DNA from: Hydrogenophaga sp.
GTDB lineage: Bacteria; Pseudomonadota; Gammaproteobacteria; Burkholderiales; Burkholderiaceae_C
Direction of reading: 5' to 3'
Length of the DNA: 64,000 nt
Assembly: GCA_011391595.1 (NCBI GenBank)
Contig: JAABQG010000006.1
Location: forward strand, 1-64,000
Part shown: positions 38,782-47,415 of the stretch, one piece after another
Layout of the letters: each line of letters starts with the position of its first letter
Numbering within the stretch: the stretch's first letter is position 1
The notes under the pieces: model-generated
What the model was told of the DNA's origin: nothing
What the model saw: the letters and a program-made list of their open reading frames with translations, nothing else
The model's database searches: none
Position numbers and translations under genes: made by a program

Positions 38782-39336
38782 CTATTGGGAAGGCGGGTCG
38801 GTGACAGCGACGCGACGTGCGCCATTGAAGCGGGTTTTCCAGTAAGCGGCGCGCATGTCGTCCACGCGAACATGCGAGCCCGAACGTGGCGAGTGAATGA
38901 ACTTGCCATCGCCGACGTAGATGCCGACATGGCTGAAAGCGCGGCGCATGGTGTTGAAGAAGACCAGATCACCGGGCTTGAGATCGGCCCGATCGATGGG
39001 TTCAGTGGCCGCCGCCTGCTCGTCGGCCCGTCGCGGCAGTACGAGACCGACCGTTTGCTCATACATGGCACGAACAAAACCGCTGCAGTCGAAGCCGGTC
39101 TCGACCGAACTGCCGCCGCGTTTGTAAGGCACACCCAGAAAGCCCATCGCGTTGACGACCAGCCCCGATGCCTTCTCCCCGACGGTCTGGCGAACATGCT
39201 CAATCTGGCCGCCAATCCGGCTGATCAAACCCTTGTCAGCCAGCATTCGCTCCATATCCTCGTCCTGACCATGCGTCGGAGCCGCTTGCGCGGCCACGCA
39301 GACGAAAAGGCCAAAAGAGCAGATCCAGCGCAACAT
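38782..39336 (-). CDS. NlpC/P60 (C40) peptidoglycan endopeptidase, exported
   Basis: A 184-residue secreted peptidase. From the ATG at 39336 the start MLRWICSFGLFVCVAAQAA is a signal peptide; a TTG at 39372 would add 12 residues in front. The C40 catalytic Cys is in FDCSGFVRAMY, and the His residues are in FSHVGIYVGDG and FIHSPRSG. RADLKPGDLVFF is typical of the family. It should cleave peptide stems of the cell wall. The gene is monocistronic. Confidence 0.92.
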   Translation of the reverse strand: MLRWICSFGLFVCVAAQAAPTHGQDEDMERMLADKGLISRIGGQIEHVRQTVGEKASGLVVNAMGFLGVPYKRGGSSVETGFDCSGFVRAMYEQTVGLVLPRRADEQAAATEPIDRADLKPGDLVFFNTMRRAFSHVGIYVGDGKFIHSPRSGSHVRVDDMRAAYWKTRFNGARRVAVTDPPSQ

Positions 39337-39512
39337 GGGCGCGAGATTACGGTTTTTTATATGAGAAGTCAAATTAATAAAGCTTCGTAACTATATGATT
39401 TATAACAAACTGGTGTATTTACCTAGTTGTGCAACATTACTTGGGGCAGGCGATCGAGGCGAAAATCCCGAAAGCCGGCCGTCCTCACCCACCCATCTCA
39501 CAGGAAAGAAAC

Positions 39513-40493
39513 ATGTTTCAGGCACTTTTGCTCGACAAAGGCGAATCCTTCTCTGCGACCGTCAAACCGGTGGACGAGTCCGCCTTGCCCCCCGGTGACG
39601 TCCTGGTCCGCGTGGGTTACTCAACGCTTAACTACAAGGACGGCCTGGCCATCACCAACAAAGGCCCCGTGGTACGGCAGTGGCCGATGGTGGCCGGCAT
39701 CGATGGCGCCGGCGAGGTGATCGAATCGTCCCATCCAGCCTGGAAGCCGGGCGACGCCTTCATCCACAACGGCTGGGGCGTAGGCGAGACGCATTGGGGT
39801 TGTCTCGCAGAAAAGGCGCGGCTCAGGGGCGACTGGCTGGTCAGATTGCCTTCGGCCTTCACGGCGCGCCAGGCCATGGCCATCGGCACTGCTGGCTATA
39901 CCGCGATGCTGTGCGTGCTGGCGATGGAGGACCATGGTGCCAAGGCCGGCCCGGGCGAAATCCTCGTCACCGGGGCCACAGGCGGCGTCGGTAGTGTGGC
40001 TGTCGCCTTGCTGGGCCGGCTCGGCTACACCGTGGTCGCAGCCACAGGCAAAGCGGCCGAGGCCGACTGGCTGAAGCGGCTCGGCGCATCTTCCGTCATC
40101 GATCGGGCTGAACTGGCCGCCCCCGGCAAGCCGTTCCAGAAGGAGCGCTGGGCCGGCGTGGTGGATGCCGTGGGTTCCCACACCCTGGCCAACGCGCTGG
40201 CGCAGACTCGCTACGGCGGCGTGGTGGCCGCCTGTGGCTTGGCACAGGGCATGGACTTGCCGACCACGGTAATGCCCTTCATCCTGCGCGGCGTGACGCT
40301 GGCGGGGATTGATTCGGTGATGGCGCCGCTGGCGCGCCGCCAGCGCGCCTGGGACCGGCTGGCCCGTGACCTCGATCCGGCGCTGCTGGAGACGCTGGTC
40401 GAAGAAATCCCCCTGTCCGGCGCCATCGACAAGGCGCGAGCCCTGATGGCCGGGCAGGTGCGCGGCCGGGTGGTTGTGCGTATCCGCGACTGA
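39513..40493 (+). CDS. acuI: MDR-type acrylyl-CoA reductase (AcuI/YhdH family)
   Basis: A 326-residue medium-chain oxidoreductase without zinc ligands. [12 protein letters not shown] at the start (ATG at 39513 after AGGAAAG), [19 protein letters not shown] near residue 44, and [19 protein letters not shown] as the NADPH site near 150 match the YhdH/AcuI family. AcuI reduces toxic acrylyl-CoA to propionyl-CoA with NADPH. Its presence fits a cell with a full propionyl-CoA-to-succinyl-CoA route. It is monocistronic; the annotation is by family. Confidence 0.88.
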   Translation: MFQALLLDKGESFSATVKPVDESALPPGDVLVRVGYSTLNYKDGLAITNKGPVVRQWPMVAGIDGAGEVIESSHPAWKPGDAFIHNGWGVGETHWGCLAEKARLRGDWLVRLPSAFTARQAMAIGTAGYTAMLCVLAMEDHGAKAGPGEILVTGATGGVGSVAVALLGRLGYTVVAATGKAAEADWLKRLGASSVIDRAELAAPGKPFQKERWAGVVDAVGSHTLANALAQTRYGGVVAACGLAQGMDLPTTVMPFILRGVTLAGIDSVMAPLARRQRAWDRLARDLDPALLETLVEEIPLSGAIDKARALMAGQVRGRVVVRIRD

Positions 40494-40595
40494 ACACGCA
40501 TCGCGCGAGGGTGCCCCGAGCCGCGTCGCGTGCCCGGATTCGCCTGCGCGCCTGTGGCACACTCCCGCGCTTTGCCCGCAGACCCTCTCCCATCC

Positions 40596-43001
40596 ATGCA
40601 AAAGATCATCTCGCAGATCGCCGCGGAAATCCGCGTCGCCCCGAAACAGGTCCAAGTCGCCGTCGAGCTGCTCGACAGCGGCGCCACCGTGCCGTTCATC
40701 GCCCGCTACCGCAAGGAGGTGACGGGGGGCCTCGACGACATTCAGTTGCGTGAACTGGAATACCGGCTGGGCTACCTGCGCGAGCTGGAAGATCGGCGCG
40801 AGGCGATCCTCAAGGCCATCGACGAGCAGGGCAAGCTCACTCCCGAGCTGCGCGCCGCCCTCGAGGCCGCGCCCGCCAAGCAGGACCTCGAAGACCTGTA
40901 CCTGCCTTACAAGACCAAACGCCGCACCAAAGGGCATATCGCGCGGGAGGCCGGGATCGAGCCCTTGGCCGACCGGCTGTTTGCCGATCCGTCGCTGAAC
41001 CCGGCCATCGAGGCCGGAGCCTTCGTGCGGTCCGTCGGCAGTGTCGAAGGCGGGGACTTCTCGACCGTGCCGGCGGTGCTGGACGGTGTGCGCGACATTC
41101 TCAGCGAGCGCTGGGCCGAAGACGCCGTGCTGGTGCAGTCGCTGCGCGAATGGCTCTGGGCCAACGGCCTGCTCAAGTCGAGCCTGATGGCGGGCAAGGA
41201 TCAAAAACACCCCGACGTGGCCAAGTTCCGCGACTATTTCGACTACGACGAGCCGATCGGGCGGGTGCCGTCGCACCGGGCGCTGGCCGTGTTCCGCGGG
41301 CGTTCGCTGGACATCCTGGACGCCAGGCTGGTGCAGCCCGAGCTACTGGTGAGTGCCACGTCAGCTGTTCAACCCGCCGACCGCAAGGCGCCGCCGGTGG
41401 TGTCGCTGGCCGAAGGCAAGATCGCGCTGCACCTGAGTTGGAGCCACCAGGGCCGTCCGGCTGACGATCTGCTGCGCAAGTGCGTGGCCTGGACCTGGCG
41501 CGTGAAGCTCAGCCTTTCCACCGAGCGCGACCTGTTCGCCCGCCTGCGGGAAGACGCCGAAAAAGTGGCAATCAAGGTGTTTGCTGACAACCTGCGCGAC
41601 CTGTTGCTGGCCGCACCGGCGGGTCCGCGCGTGGTGCTGGGGCTGGACCCCGGCATCCGCACGGGTGTGAAGGTGGCCGTGGTGGACGCCACCGGCAAGC
41701 TGGTGGACACCGCCACCGTCTATCCGCACGAACCCCGCAAGGACTGGGATGGCTCGCTGCACACCCTGGGCAAGCTCTGCGAAAAGCACGGCGTCAACCT
41801 GATCGCCATCGGCAACGGCACCGCCAGTCGCGAGACCGATCGGCTGGCCGCCGATCTGCTGAAAATACTGCAAAAATCGGCAAATCCCACCGCCGAAAGG
41901 CCTTCTTCCGCTATTCAAAAGGTAGTTGTGAGCGAGGCCGGCGCCTCGGTGTATTCCGCCAGCGAGTTCGCGTCTCAGGAAATGCCCGACGTGGATGTGA
42001 GCCTGCGCGGCGCCGCCAGCATTGCGCGGCGCCTGCAGGACCCGCTGGCCGAACTCGTCAAAATCGACCCCAAGTCCATCGGTGTCGGGCAGTACCAGCA
42101 CGACGTCAACCAGAGTGAGCTGGCACGCACGCTCGAGGCCGTGGTCGAAGACTGCGTGAACGCGGTGGGCGTGGACCTGAACACCGCCAGCGTGCCGCTG
42201 CTGTCGCGCGTGTCGGGCCTGTCGGCCGGCGTGGCCAAGGCCGTGGTGCGCTGGCGCGAGGCCCACGGGGCGTTCCGCAACCGCAAGCAGTTGATGGAAG
42301 TGGCCGGGCTGGGCGCCAAGACCTTCGAGCAAAGCGCGGGTTTCCTGCGCATTCGCGGCGGCGACAACCCACTGGACATGACCGGCGTGCACCCGGAAAC
42401 CTACCCGGTGGTCGAGAAGATCATCGCCCATACGGCCCAGCCCGTGGCCGCGCTGATGGGCCGGGCCGAGATGCTCAAGACCCTGCGTCCCGAGCTGTTT
42501 GCCAACGAGAAGTTCGGCGTCATCACGGTGAAAGACATCCTCGGCGAGCTGGAAAAACCGGGCCGCGACCCGCGCCCCGACTTCAAGGTGGCGCGCTTCA
42601 GCGAGGGCGTGGAGGACATCCGCGACCTGCAGCCCGGGATGATCCTTGAGGGCACGGTCAGCAACGTGGCGGCCTTTGGCGCCTTTGTGGACCTGGGCGT
42701 GCACCAGGACGGTCTGGTCCATGTCAGCCAGCTGAGCCACAAATTCACCACCGACGCGCGCGAAGTGGTCAAGACCGGTGACATCGTCAAGGTGCGGGTG
42801 GTCGAGGTCGATGTTGAGCGCAAGCGCATCGGCCTGACGATGAAGCTCGGCGAAGCGCCGCCGCGCCGGGACGGCCCCCGCGACAACCGGTTCGAAGGCG
42901 CGGCGCGCGGCCAGCGGACGCCACAGCGCGGCGTGTTGGCCCCCGCTTCGTCGACGGCAATGGCCTCAGCCTTTGCCAAACTTCAGAAATCGTCTGGCTG
43001 A
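40596..43001 (+). CDS. tex: Transcription accessory protein Tex, with a repeat-derived insert
   Basis: An 801-residue nucleic-acid-binding protein. It has an N-terminal helical Tex domain, a YqgF/RNase-H-like domain (VLGLDPGIRTGVKVAVVD near residue 350), helix-hairpin-helix motifs (VDLNTASVPLLSRVSG) and a C-terminal S1 domain (GMILEGTVSNVAAFGAFVDL near 685). Near residues 426-442 there is an extra segment (KSANPTAERPSSAIQK) before VSEAGASVYSASE that most Tex proteins lack. The DNA for it matches the dispersed repeat in reverse orientation. The frame stays open, so the protein is probably functional. Confidence 0.95.
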   Translation: MQKIISQIAAEIRVAPKQVQVAVELLDSGATVPFIARYRKEVTGGLDDIQLRELEYRLGYLRELEDRREAILKAIDEQGKLTPELRAALEAAPAKQDLEDLYLPYKTKRRTKGHIAREAGIEPLADRLFADPSLNPAIEAGAFVRSVGSVEGGDFSTVPAVLDGVRDILSERWAEDAVLVQSLREWLWANGLLKSSLMAGKDQKHPDVAKFRDYFDYDEPIGRVPSHRALAVFRGRSLDILDARLVQPELLVSATSAVQPADRKAPPVVSLAEGKIALHLSWSHQGRPADDLLRKCVAWTWRVKLSLSTERDLFARLREDAEKVAIKVFADNLRDLLLAAPAGPRVVLGLDPGIRTGVKVAVVDATGKLVDTATVYPHEPRKDWDGSLHTLGKLCEKHGVNLIAIGNGTASRETDRLAADLLKILQKSANPTAERPSSAIQKVVVSEAGASVYSASEFASQEMPDVDVSLRGAASIARRLQDPLAELVKIDPKSIGVGQYQHDVNQSELARTLEAVVEDCVNAVGVDLNTASVPLLSRVSGLSAGVAKAVVRWREAHGAFRNRKQLMEVAGLGAKTFEQSAGFLRIRGGDNPLDMTGVHPETYPVVEKIIAHTAQPVAALMGRAEMLKTLRPELFANEKFGVITVKDILGELEKPGRDPRPDFKVARFSEGVEDIRDLQPGMILEGTVSNVAAFGAFVDLGVHQDGLVHVSQLSHKFTTDAREVVKTGDIVKVRVVEVDVERKRIGLTMKLGEAPPRRDGPRDNRFEGAARGQRTPQRGVLAPASSTAMASAFAKLQKSSG
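41871..41921 (-). repeat. GATAGC dispersed repeat copy inside the tex coding region
   Basis: The minus strand reads CTTTTGAATAGC, GGCGGTGG, TGCCGATTTTTG with the same order and spacing as the intergenic copy at 43026-43080. It adds about 17 in-frame codons to tex. One single-base indel is needed in the alignment. Confidence 0.6.
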
Positions 43002-43025
43002 GGGCGCCGGTTCGAAGCGAAGAGT

Positions 43026-43080
43026 ATTTTTTTGATAGCTGAAAATGACCATTTGGCGCTGGAGAAGTGCCAATTTTGTT
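43026..43080 (+). repeat. GATAGC dispersed repeat, reference copy
   Basis: Located between tex and the patatin gene. Core elements in order are TTTTTGATAGCTG, ATGACCATTTGGCGCTGGA and AAGTGCCAATTTTG. At least four and possibly five other places in the window align with it. Confidence 0.75.
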
Positions 43081-43113
43081 CATTTTTCCTGATTTTCACG
43101 GCAAAATGGCGAC

Positions 43114-44229
43114 ATGAAAGCCCTGCGCATCCATGCCGGCCCCCGCGCCCGCCAGCACGTCGCGCAGCACGGCTTGCGCCCGCAGGATATTCGCGTCATT
43201 CCAGGTGCGGCCGGTGGTCCGAAAGGATTGATCCTGGGGCCGCTTGACCGCTTCATCTTTGGCGACTGGCTGGCAGGAAGCGCCCACGAAGTTCATCTGG
43301 TGGGTGCCTCCATCGGTGCCTGGCGCATGGCGACGGCCTGCCTGAACGATCCGGTCACGGCCTTCGAGCGGCTCGAGCACGACTACATTCACCAGCACTA
43401 CGAACTGCAACCCGGCCAGAAGCGGCCGACCGCAGCCCACGTCAGCGCGGTGTTTGGTCAAAACCTCCAGGCTTTCTATGGAGGCAGGCTGGGGGAGGTG
43501 CTGAACCATCCCCGATATCGGCTGCACATCGTCACGTCGCGGGGACGCCATCTCCTCGGACGTGAACACAGCGTGCGCACGCCGCTGGGTTACTTGGGCG
43601 CATTCGTGACCAATGCGATCCATCGAAAGGCCATGGGCGCCTGGCTGGAGCGGGTCGTCTTTTCCACGGCGTCCAGCAGGCAGCGCGACACCTGCGCGGC
43701 CCTGCCATTTGGCCACCAGGACTATCGCACGCGCCAGGTCCGCCTGGACGAGGCAAACTTCAATCCCGCCCTGCAGGCGAGCTGTTCAATTCCTTTTGTG
43801 CTGCAGTCGGTGCATGACATTCCCGGTGCCCCCCCTGGGGCCTACTGGGACGGCGGCATCACCGATTACCACCTTCACCTGGACTACAACGCTGCGGCAC
43901 CGGACCCGGAGCCGGGCGCGCCGGGCCTCGTGTTGTACCCCCACTTTCAGAAGGCCATCGTGCCCGGCTGGCTCGACAAGAGCCTGAAATGGCGGCACCA
44001 CGCCACCCATTTCCTGGACAAGGTCATCGTGCTGGCGCCGGACCCTGCCTGGGTGAAGACCCTGCCCAACGGCAAGCTGCCCGACCGGACGGATTTTCCG
44101 CGGTATGGCAATGACCTGGCGCGCCGCGTCAAGGCCTGGAACACCGCGGTTGCTGCCAGCCGGCAACTCGCAGATGAGTTTCAGGCCTGGCTGTGTCGCC
44201 CCGATGCAGCGGCTATTGAGCCCTTATAG
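43114..44229 (+). CDS. Patatin-like phospholipase family protein
   Basis: A 371-residue Ser-Asp dyad hydrolase. The oxyanion loop is GAAGGPKG near residues 31-38, the nucleophile serine is in VGASIGAWR near residue 67, and the catalytic Asp lies in YWDGGITDYH near residue 248. There is no signal peptide, so it is cytoplasmic or membrane-peripheral. The substrate could be a phospholipid or another acyl ester. Its end overlaps the convergent alcohol dehydrogenase gene by six bases. Confidence 0.86.
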   Translation: MKALRIHAGPRARQHVAQHGLRPQDIRVIPGAAGGPKGLILGPLDRFIFGDWLAGSAHEVHLVGASIGAWRMATACLNDPVTAFERLEHDYIHQHYELQPGQKRPTAAHVSAVFGQNLQAFYGGRLGEVLNHPRYRLHIVTSRGRHLLGREHSVRTPLGYLGAFVTNAIHRKAMGAWLERVVFSTASSRQRDTCAALPFGHQDYRTRQVRLDEANFNPALQASCSIPFVLQSVHDIPGAPPGAYWDGGITDYHLHLDYNAAAPDPEPGAPGLVLYPHFQKAIVPGWLDKSLKWRHHATHFLDKVIVLAPDPAWVKTLPNGKLPDRTDFPRYGNDLARRVKAWNTAVAASRQLADEFQAWLCRPDAAAIEPL

Positions 44230-45360
44230 GGAATCGACGAGCATCTGCCGGTATTCACCGGGCGTGGCAATGCGCGGATTGGTCTTGTGGCAATGGTCGG
44301 CCATTGCTCCCCGAATCACATCGTCGAACTGGCTTTCAGTGACACCCATCGCCGCCAGGCCCGTGGGCAGCCCGAGGCGGGCGTTCATGTCGCGGATCGC
44401 GTCGGGAATCTGACGGCCCGACGCCAGCCCCATGGCGTGGGCCATGCGGTCCAGGCGTTTTTCCTTTTGCATCGACTCGGCCGGCGCATTGAATCGGATG
44501 ACCGCCGGCAGAAACATCGCGTTGAGCGTGCCATGGTGCAAACGCGGGTTTACGCCGCCCAGGCTGTGGCTGAGCGAGTGCACGCAGCCCAGGCCTTTCT
44601 GGAAGGCCATGGCACCCTGCATCGAGGCGCTCATCATGTTCAGGCGTGCCTCGCGGTCGGCGCCATCCCGCGTGGCGCGCTCGATGTGCGCCCACCCGCG
44701 CGTGAGGCCGTCGAGCGCTATGCCGTCGGCCGGCGGGTTGAAAGGCGGCGCCATGAAAGTTTCCATGCAGTGCGCGATGGCATCCATGCCGGTGGCGGCC
44801 GTCAGCAGGGGTGGCAGGCCCAGCGTGAGTTCGGGGTCGCAGATGGCCGTCTTGGGCACCAGGTGCCAGCTGTGGAAACCCAGCTTGCGGTGGTCGTCCA
44901 CGATGACGATGGCCCCGCGCGCCACCTCGCTGCCAGTGCCGGCGGTGGTGGGCACGGCGATCAGCGGCGCGACGCGGTCGGTTATTTTCGGCGAGCCTCC
45001 TTCGATGGTGGCGTAGGTTTTCAGCGGACCGTCGTGTGTGGCGGCGATGGCCACGCCCTTGGCGCAGTCGATGGCCGAGCCGCCACCCACTGCGATCAGG
45101 CCGTCGCAGTTGTGGCTCTTGAAGACCTCCACGGCCGCCCGGACGGCGGCTTCGGTTGGATTCGAGGGTGTCTGGTCATACACTGCAACCGGCAGACCGG
45201 GCAGGGCGTCGAGCGCCTTCTGCAGGAGACCCGCCGCCTTCACGCCGGGGTCGGTCACAATCAGCGGCCGACGGATACCGACGCGCTCGCACTCCGATTT
45301 CAGCAGCCCGATGGCGCCGAAATCGATCTGAATCTGAGTCACATAGAAGATGAAAGCCAT
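44224..45360 (-). CDS. Iron-containing (group III) alcohol dehydrogenase
   Basis: A 378-residue NAD(P)-dependent dehydrogenase. The nucleotide loop is AVGGGSAIDCAKG near residue 96. Metal ligands are Asp and His in GMDAIAHCME (about 194-198) and His in GCVHSLSHSLGG and RLHHGTLNA (about 263 and 278). Members reduce aldehydes or oxidise short alcohols and 1,2-diols; the specificity is unknown. It diverges from the esterase gene. Confidence 0.92.
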   Translation of the reverse strand: MAFIFYVTQIQIDFGAIGLLKSECERVGIRRPLIVTDPGVKAAGLLQKALDALPGLPVAVYDQTPSNPTEAAVRAAVEVFKSHNCDGLIAVGGGSAIDCAKGVAIAATHDGPLKTYATIEGGSPKITDRVAPLIAVPTTAGTGSEVARGAIVIVDDHRKLGFHSWHLVPKTAICDPELTLGLPPLLTAATGMDAIAHCMETFMAPPFNPPADGIALDGLTRGWAHIERATRDGADREARLNMMSASMQGAMAFQKGLGCVHSLSHSLGGVNPRLHHGTLNAMFLPAVIRFNAPAESMQKEKRLDRMAHAMGLASGRQIPDAIRDMNARLGLPTGLAAMGVTESQFDDVIRGAMADHCHKTNPRIATPGEYRQMLVDSL

Positions 45361-45415
45361 GTCGGGTGCCCTGTAGGATGCCAGTCCTGTACTTTAACGA
45401 CCCTCAGCGCCTTTC

Positions 45416-46408
45416 ATGAGTCACCCACGCAACCCCCGGGCCTTGCTGACACCCGCCATGCGCGGCGTGCTGGACCGCATCGTGCGCGCCGGGCGCCTGC
45501 CCCTGCATGCCTTGGCACCCGATCAGGCCCGCGCTGCGTATGAGGCTGGGGCTGGCGTCCTGGAACTGGCACCGCACAAGCTGGCGCGGGTGGAGGATCT
45601 GCAATTCAGCGCGCGGGATGGTCATAGGCTGGCGGCACGGCTCTACGCGCCAGCAGTCCACTCAGCCGATGCACCCCTTCCCGTGCTCCTGTACCTCCAT
45701 GGCGGTGGCTTCACCGTCGGCAGTGTGGCGACGCACGACGTGCTGTGCCGCCACCTGAGCCACCTGGCGCATTGCGCCGTGGTCTCGGTCGACTACCGGC
45801 TGGCGCCGCAGTACAAGTTCCCGACCGCCGTCCACGACGCCTGGGACAGCTTGATGGGGTTGCGCACCCAGGCCGACACGCTGGGTCTGGATGCATCGCG
45901 CCTGGCAGTGGGGGGCGACAGTGCCGGCGGCACGCTGGCGACAGTCTGCGCGGTGATGGCCCGTGATGCCGGCCTGCCACTGGTGCTGCAACTGCTCTTC
46001 TACCCCGGCTGCGCCGGCCATCAGGACACGCCGTCGCACCACACGTTTGCCCACGGCTTCCTGCTGGAAGAAGCGCACATCAGCTACTTTTTTGGCCACG
46101 CCCTGCGCGCTGAAGGCGACCGAAACGACTGGCGCTTCGCGCCGCTGGACGGGCGCGATGAAACCGGCCAGGTCCGTGAGCTTGAGGGTGTGGCGCCGGC
46201 GTGGATCGGCCTGGCCGAATGCGATCCGCTGGTCGATGAAGGTGTGATGTACGCCGACCGTCTGCGCAGCGCCCGCGTTCCTGTGGATCTGGAGATCTAC
46301 CACGGCGTCGTGCACGGTTTCATCAACATGGGCCGGGCGATTCCCGAGGCGCTGGCGGCGCACAACGACGCCGCTCGCGCGTTGAGACACGCCTTTCTGC
46401 CCGCCTGA
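45416..46408 (+). CDS. Alpha/beta hydrolase of the hormone-sensitive-lipase (esterase IV) family
   Basis: A 330-residue esterase. The HSL oxyanion motif LHGGGFTVGS lies near residue 93. The nucleophile is in VGGDSAGGTLA near residue 167, Asp in ECDPLVDEG near 269, and His in HGFINMGR near 300. There is no signal peptide. It should hydrolyse short acyl esters. A 25-base gap separates it from the thioesterase-GNAT gene. Confidence 0.93.
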   Translation: MSHPRNPRALLTPAMRGVLDRIVRAGRLPLHALAPDQARAAYEAGAGVLELAPHKLARVEDLQFSARDGHRLAARLYAPAVHSADAPLPVLLYLHGGGFTVGSVATHDVLCRHLSHLAHCAVVSVDYRLAPQYKFPTAVHDAWDSLMGLRTQADTLGLDASRLAVGGDSAGGTLATVCAVMARDAGLPLVLQLLFYPGCAGHQDTPSHHTFAHGFLLEEAHISYFFGHALRAEGDRNDWRFAPLDGRDETGQVRELEGVAPAWIGLAECDPLVDEGVMYADRLRSARVPVDLEIYHGVVHGFINMGRAIPEALAAHNDAARALRHAFLPA

Positions 46409-46433
46409 CTTCACTTTTCACGAAACACACACC

Positions 46434-47291
46434 ATGAAACGACAAGACTTCCGGTTTTTTCACCGCCTGCGCGTGCGCTGGGCCGAGGTGGACATGCAGA
46501 AGATCGTCTTCAACGCGCACTATCTGATGTACTTCGACACCGCCATTGCGGACTACTGGCGTGCCATCGGCCTGCCGTACGAGGCGGCGATGGTGCAACT
46601 CGACGGCGACCTCTACGTGAAGAAGGCCACCGTGGAGTTCCACGCCTCGGCCCGCGCGGACGACCAGATCGACGTGGCGCTGAAATGCACGCGCATCGGC
46701 ACCTCGTCCATGGCGTTCTCGGGAGCCATTTTTCGGGGTGACCAGCTTCTCATCACCTGCGAGCTGGTTTACGTTTTCGCCAATCCGGCCACGCAGACCT
46801 CGCGCCCGGTGCCTGCCTTGCTGCGCGGCATCCTGGATGACTATGAGGCGGGTCAGCCGGTGGTGACGCTGCTCACCGGTTCCTGGGCAACCCTGGGCAC
46901 TGACGCCGCGACGGTTCGCACCGAGGTCTTCGTGCAGGAACAGGCCATTCCCATGGAGATGGAATGGGACGCAGCCGATGGCAGCGCGCTGCACGCCGTC
47001 ATCCGCAACCGCCTCGACCAGCCGCTGGCGACCGGGCGGCTGCTGTTGCAGGCACCGGGCGTGGGCAAGATCGGCCGCATGGCCGTCATCCGCGTGATGC
47101 GGGGCACCGACCTGGGGCGTGATGTGTTGAAGGCACTTCTGGATGCCGCCTGGGCCCGCGGCGACCGCGAAGTCGTGCTGCACGCGCAGCGCAGTGCGGC
47201 TGGCTTCTATGCGCGGCAGGGATTTTCGTGCCGCGGCCCTGAGTTTGATGAAGTCGGGATTCCCCATGTGGAGATGTTCCGGACCCGCTGA
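46434..47291 (+). CDS. YbgC/FadM-type acyl-CoA thioesterase fused to a GNAT acetyltransferase
   Basis: A 285-residue two-domain protein. Residues 1-135 form a hotdog thioesterase, with VRWAEVDMQKIVFNAHYLMYFD carrying the catalytic Asp region and the stretch VEFHASARADDQIDV. Residues 140-285 form a GNAT fold: RTEVFVQEQAIP, GRMAVIRVMRGTDLGRDVLKALL as the acetyl-CoA loop, and HAQRSAAGFYARQGF. The second domain resembles ElaA-type acetyltransferases. Fusion suggests acyl-CoA release and acyl transfer in one chain. Substrates are unknown. Confidence 0.88.
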   Translation: MKRQDFRFFHRLRVRWAEVDMQKIVFNAHYLMYFDTAIADYWRAIGLPYEAAMVQLDGDLYVKKATVEFHASARADDQIDVALKCTRIGTSSMAFSGAIFRGDQLLITCELVYVFANPATQTSRPVPALLRGILDDYEAGQPVVTLLTGSWATLGTDAATVRTEVFVQEQAIPMEMEWDAADGSALHAVIRNRLDQPLATGRLLLQAPGVGKIGRMAVIRVMRGTDLGRDVLKALLDAAWARGDREVVLHAQRSAAGFYARQGFSCRGPEFDEVGIPHVEMFRTR

Positions 47292-47415
47292 ATGGCTGAA
47301 CAGGACCGGCCGCCCGGTTCCTGAAACCGGCCTGAACAGCGACAATACGCGGTTTGCCGCGTGACGAGCGCTTCAAGCGCTGCTCGTTACGCCGCTGGAC
47401 GACACTCCGAATCTC

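Noticed and set aside
47300-47400. Several small hairpins between the thioesterase-GNAT gene and the ligase-like gene
   Set aside because: None has a T-tract and they do not form one convincing terminator.
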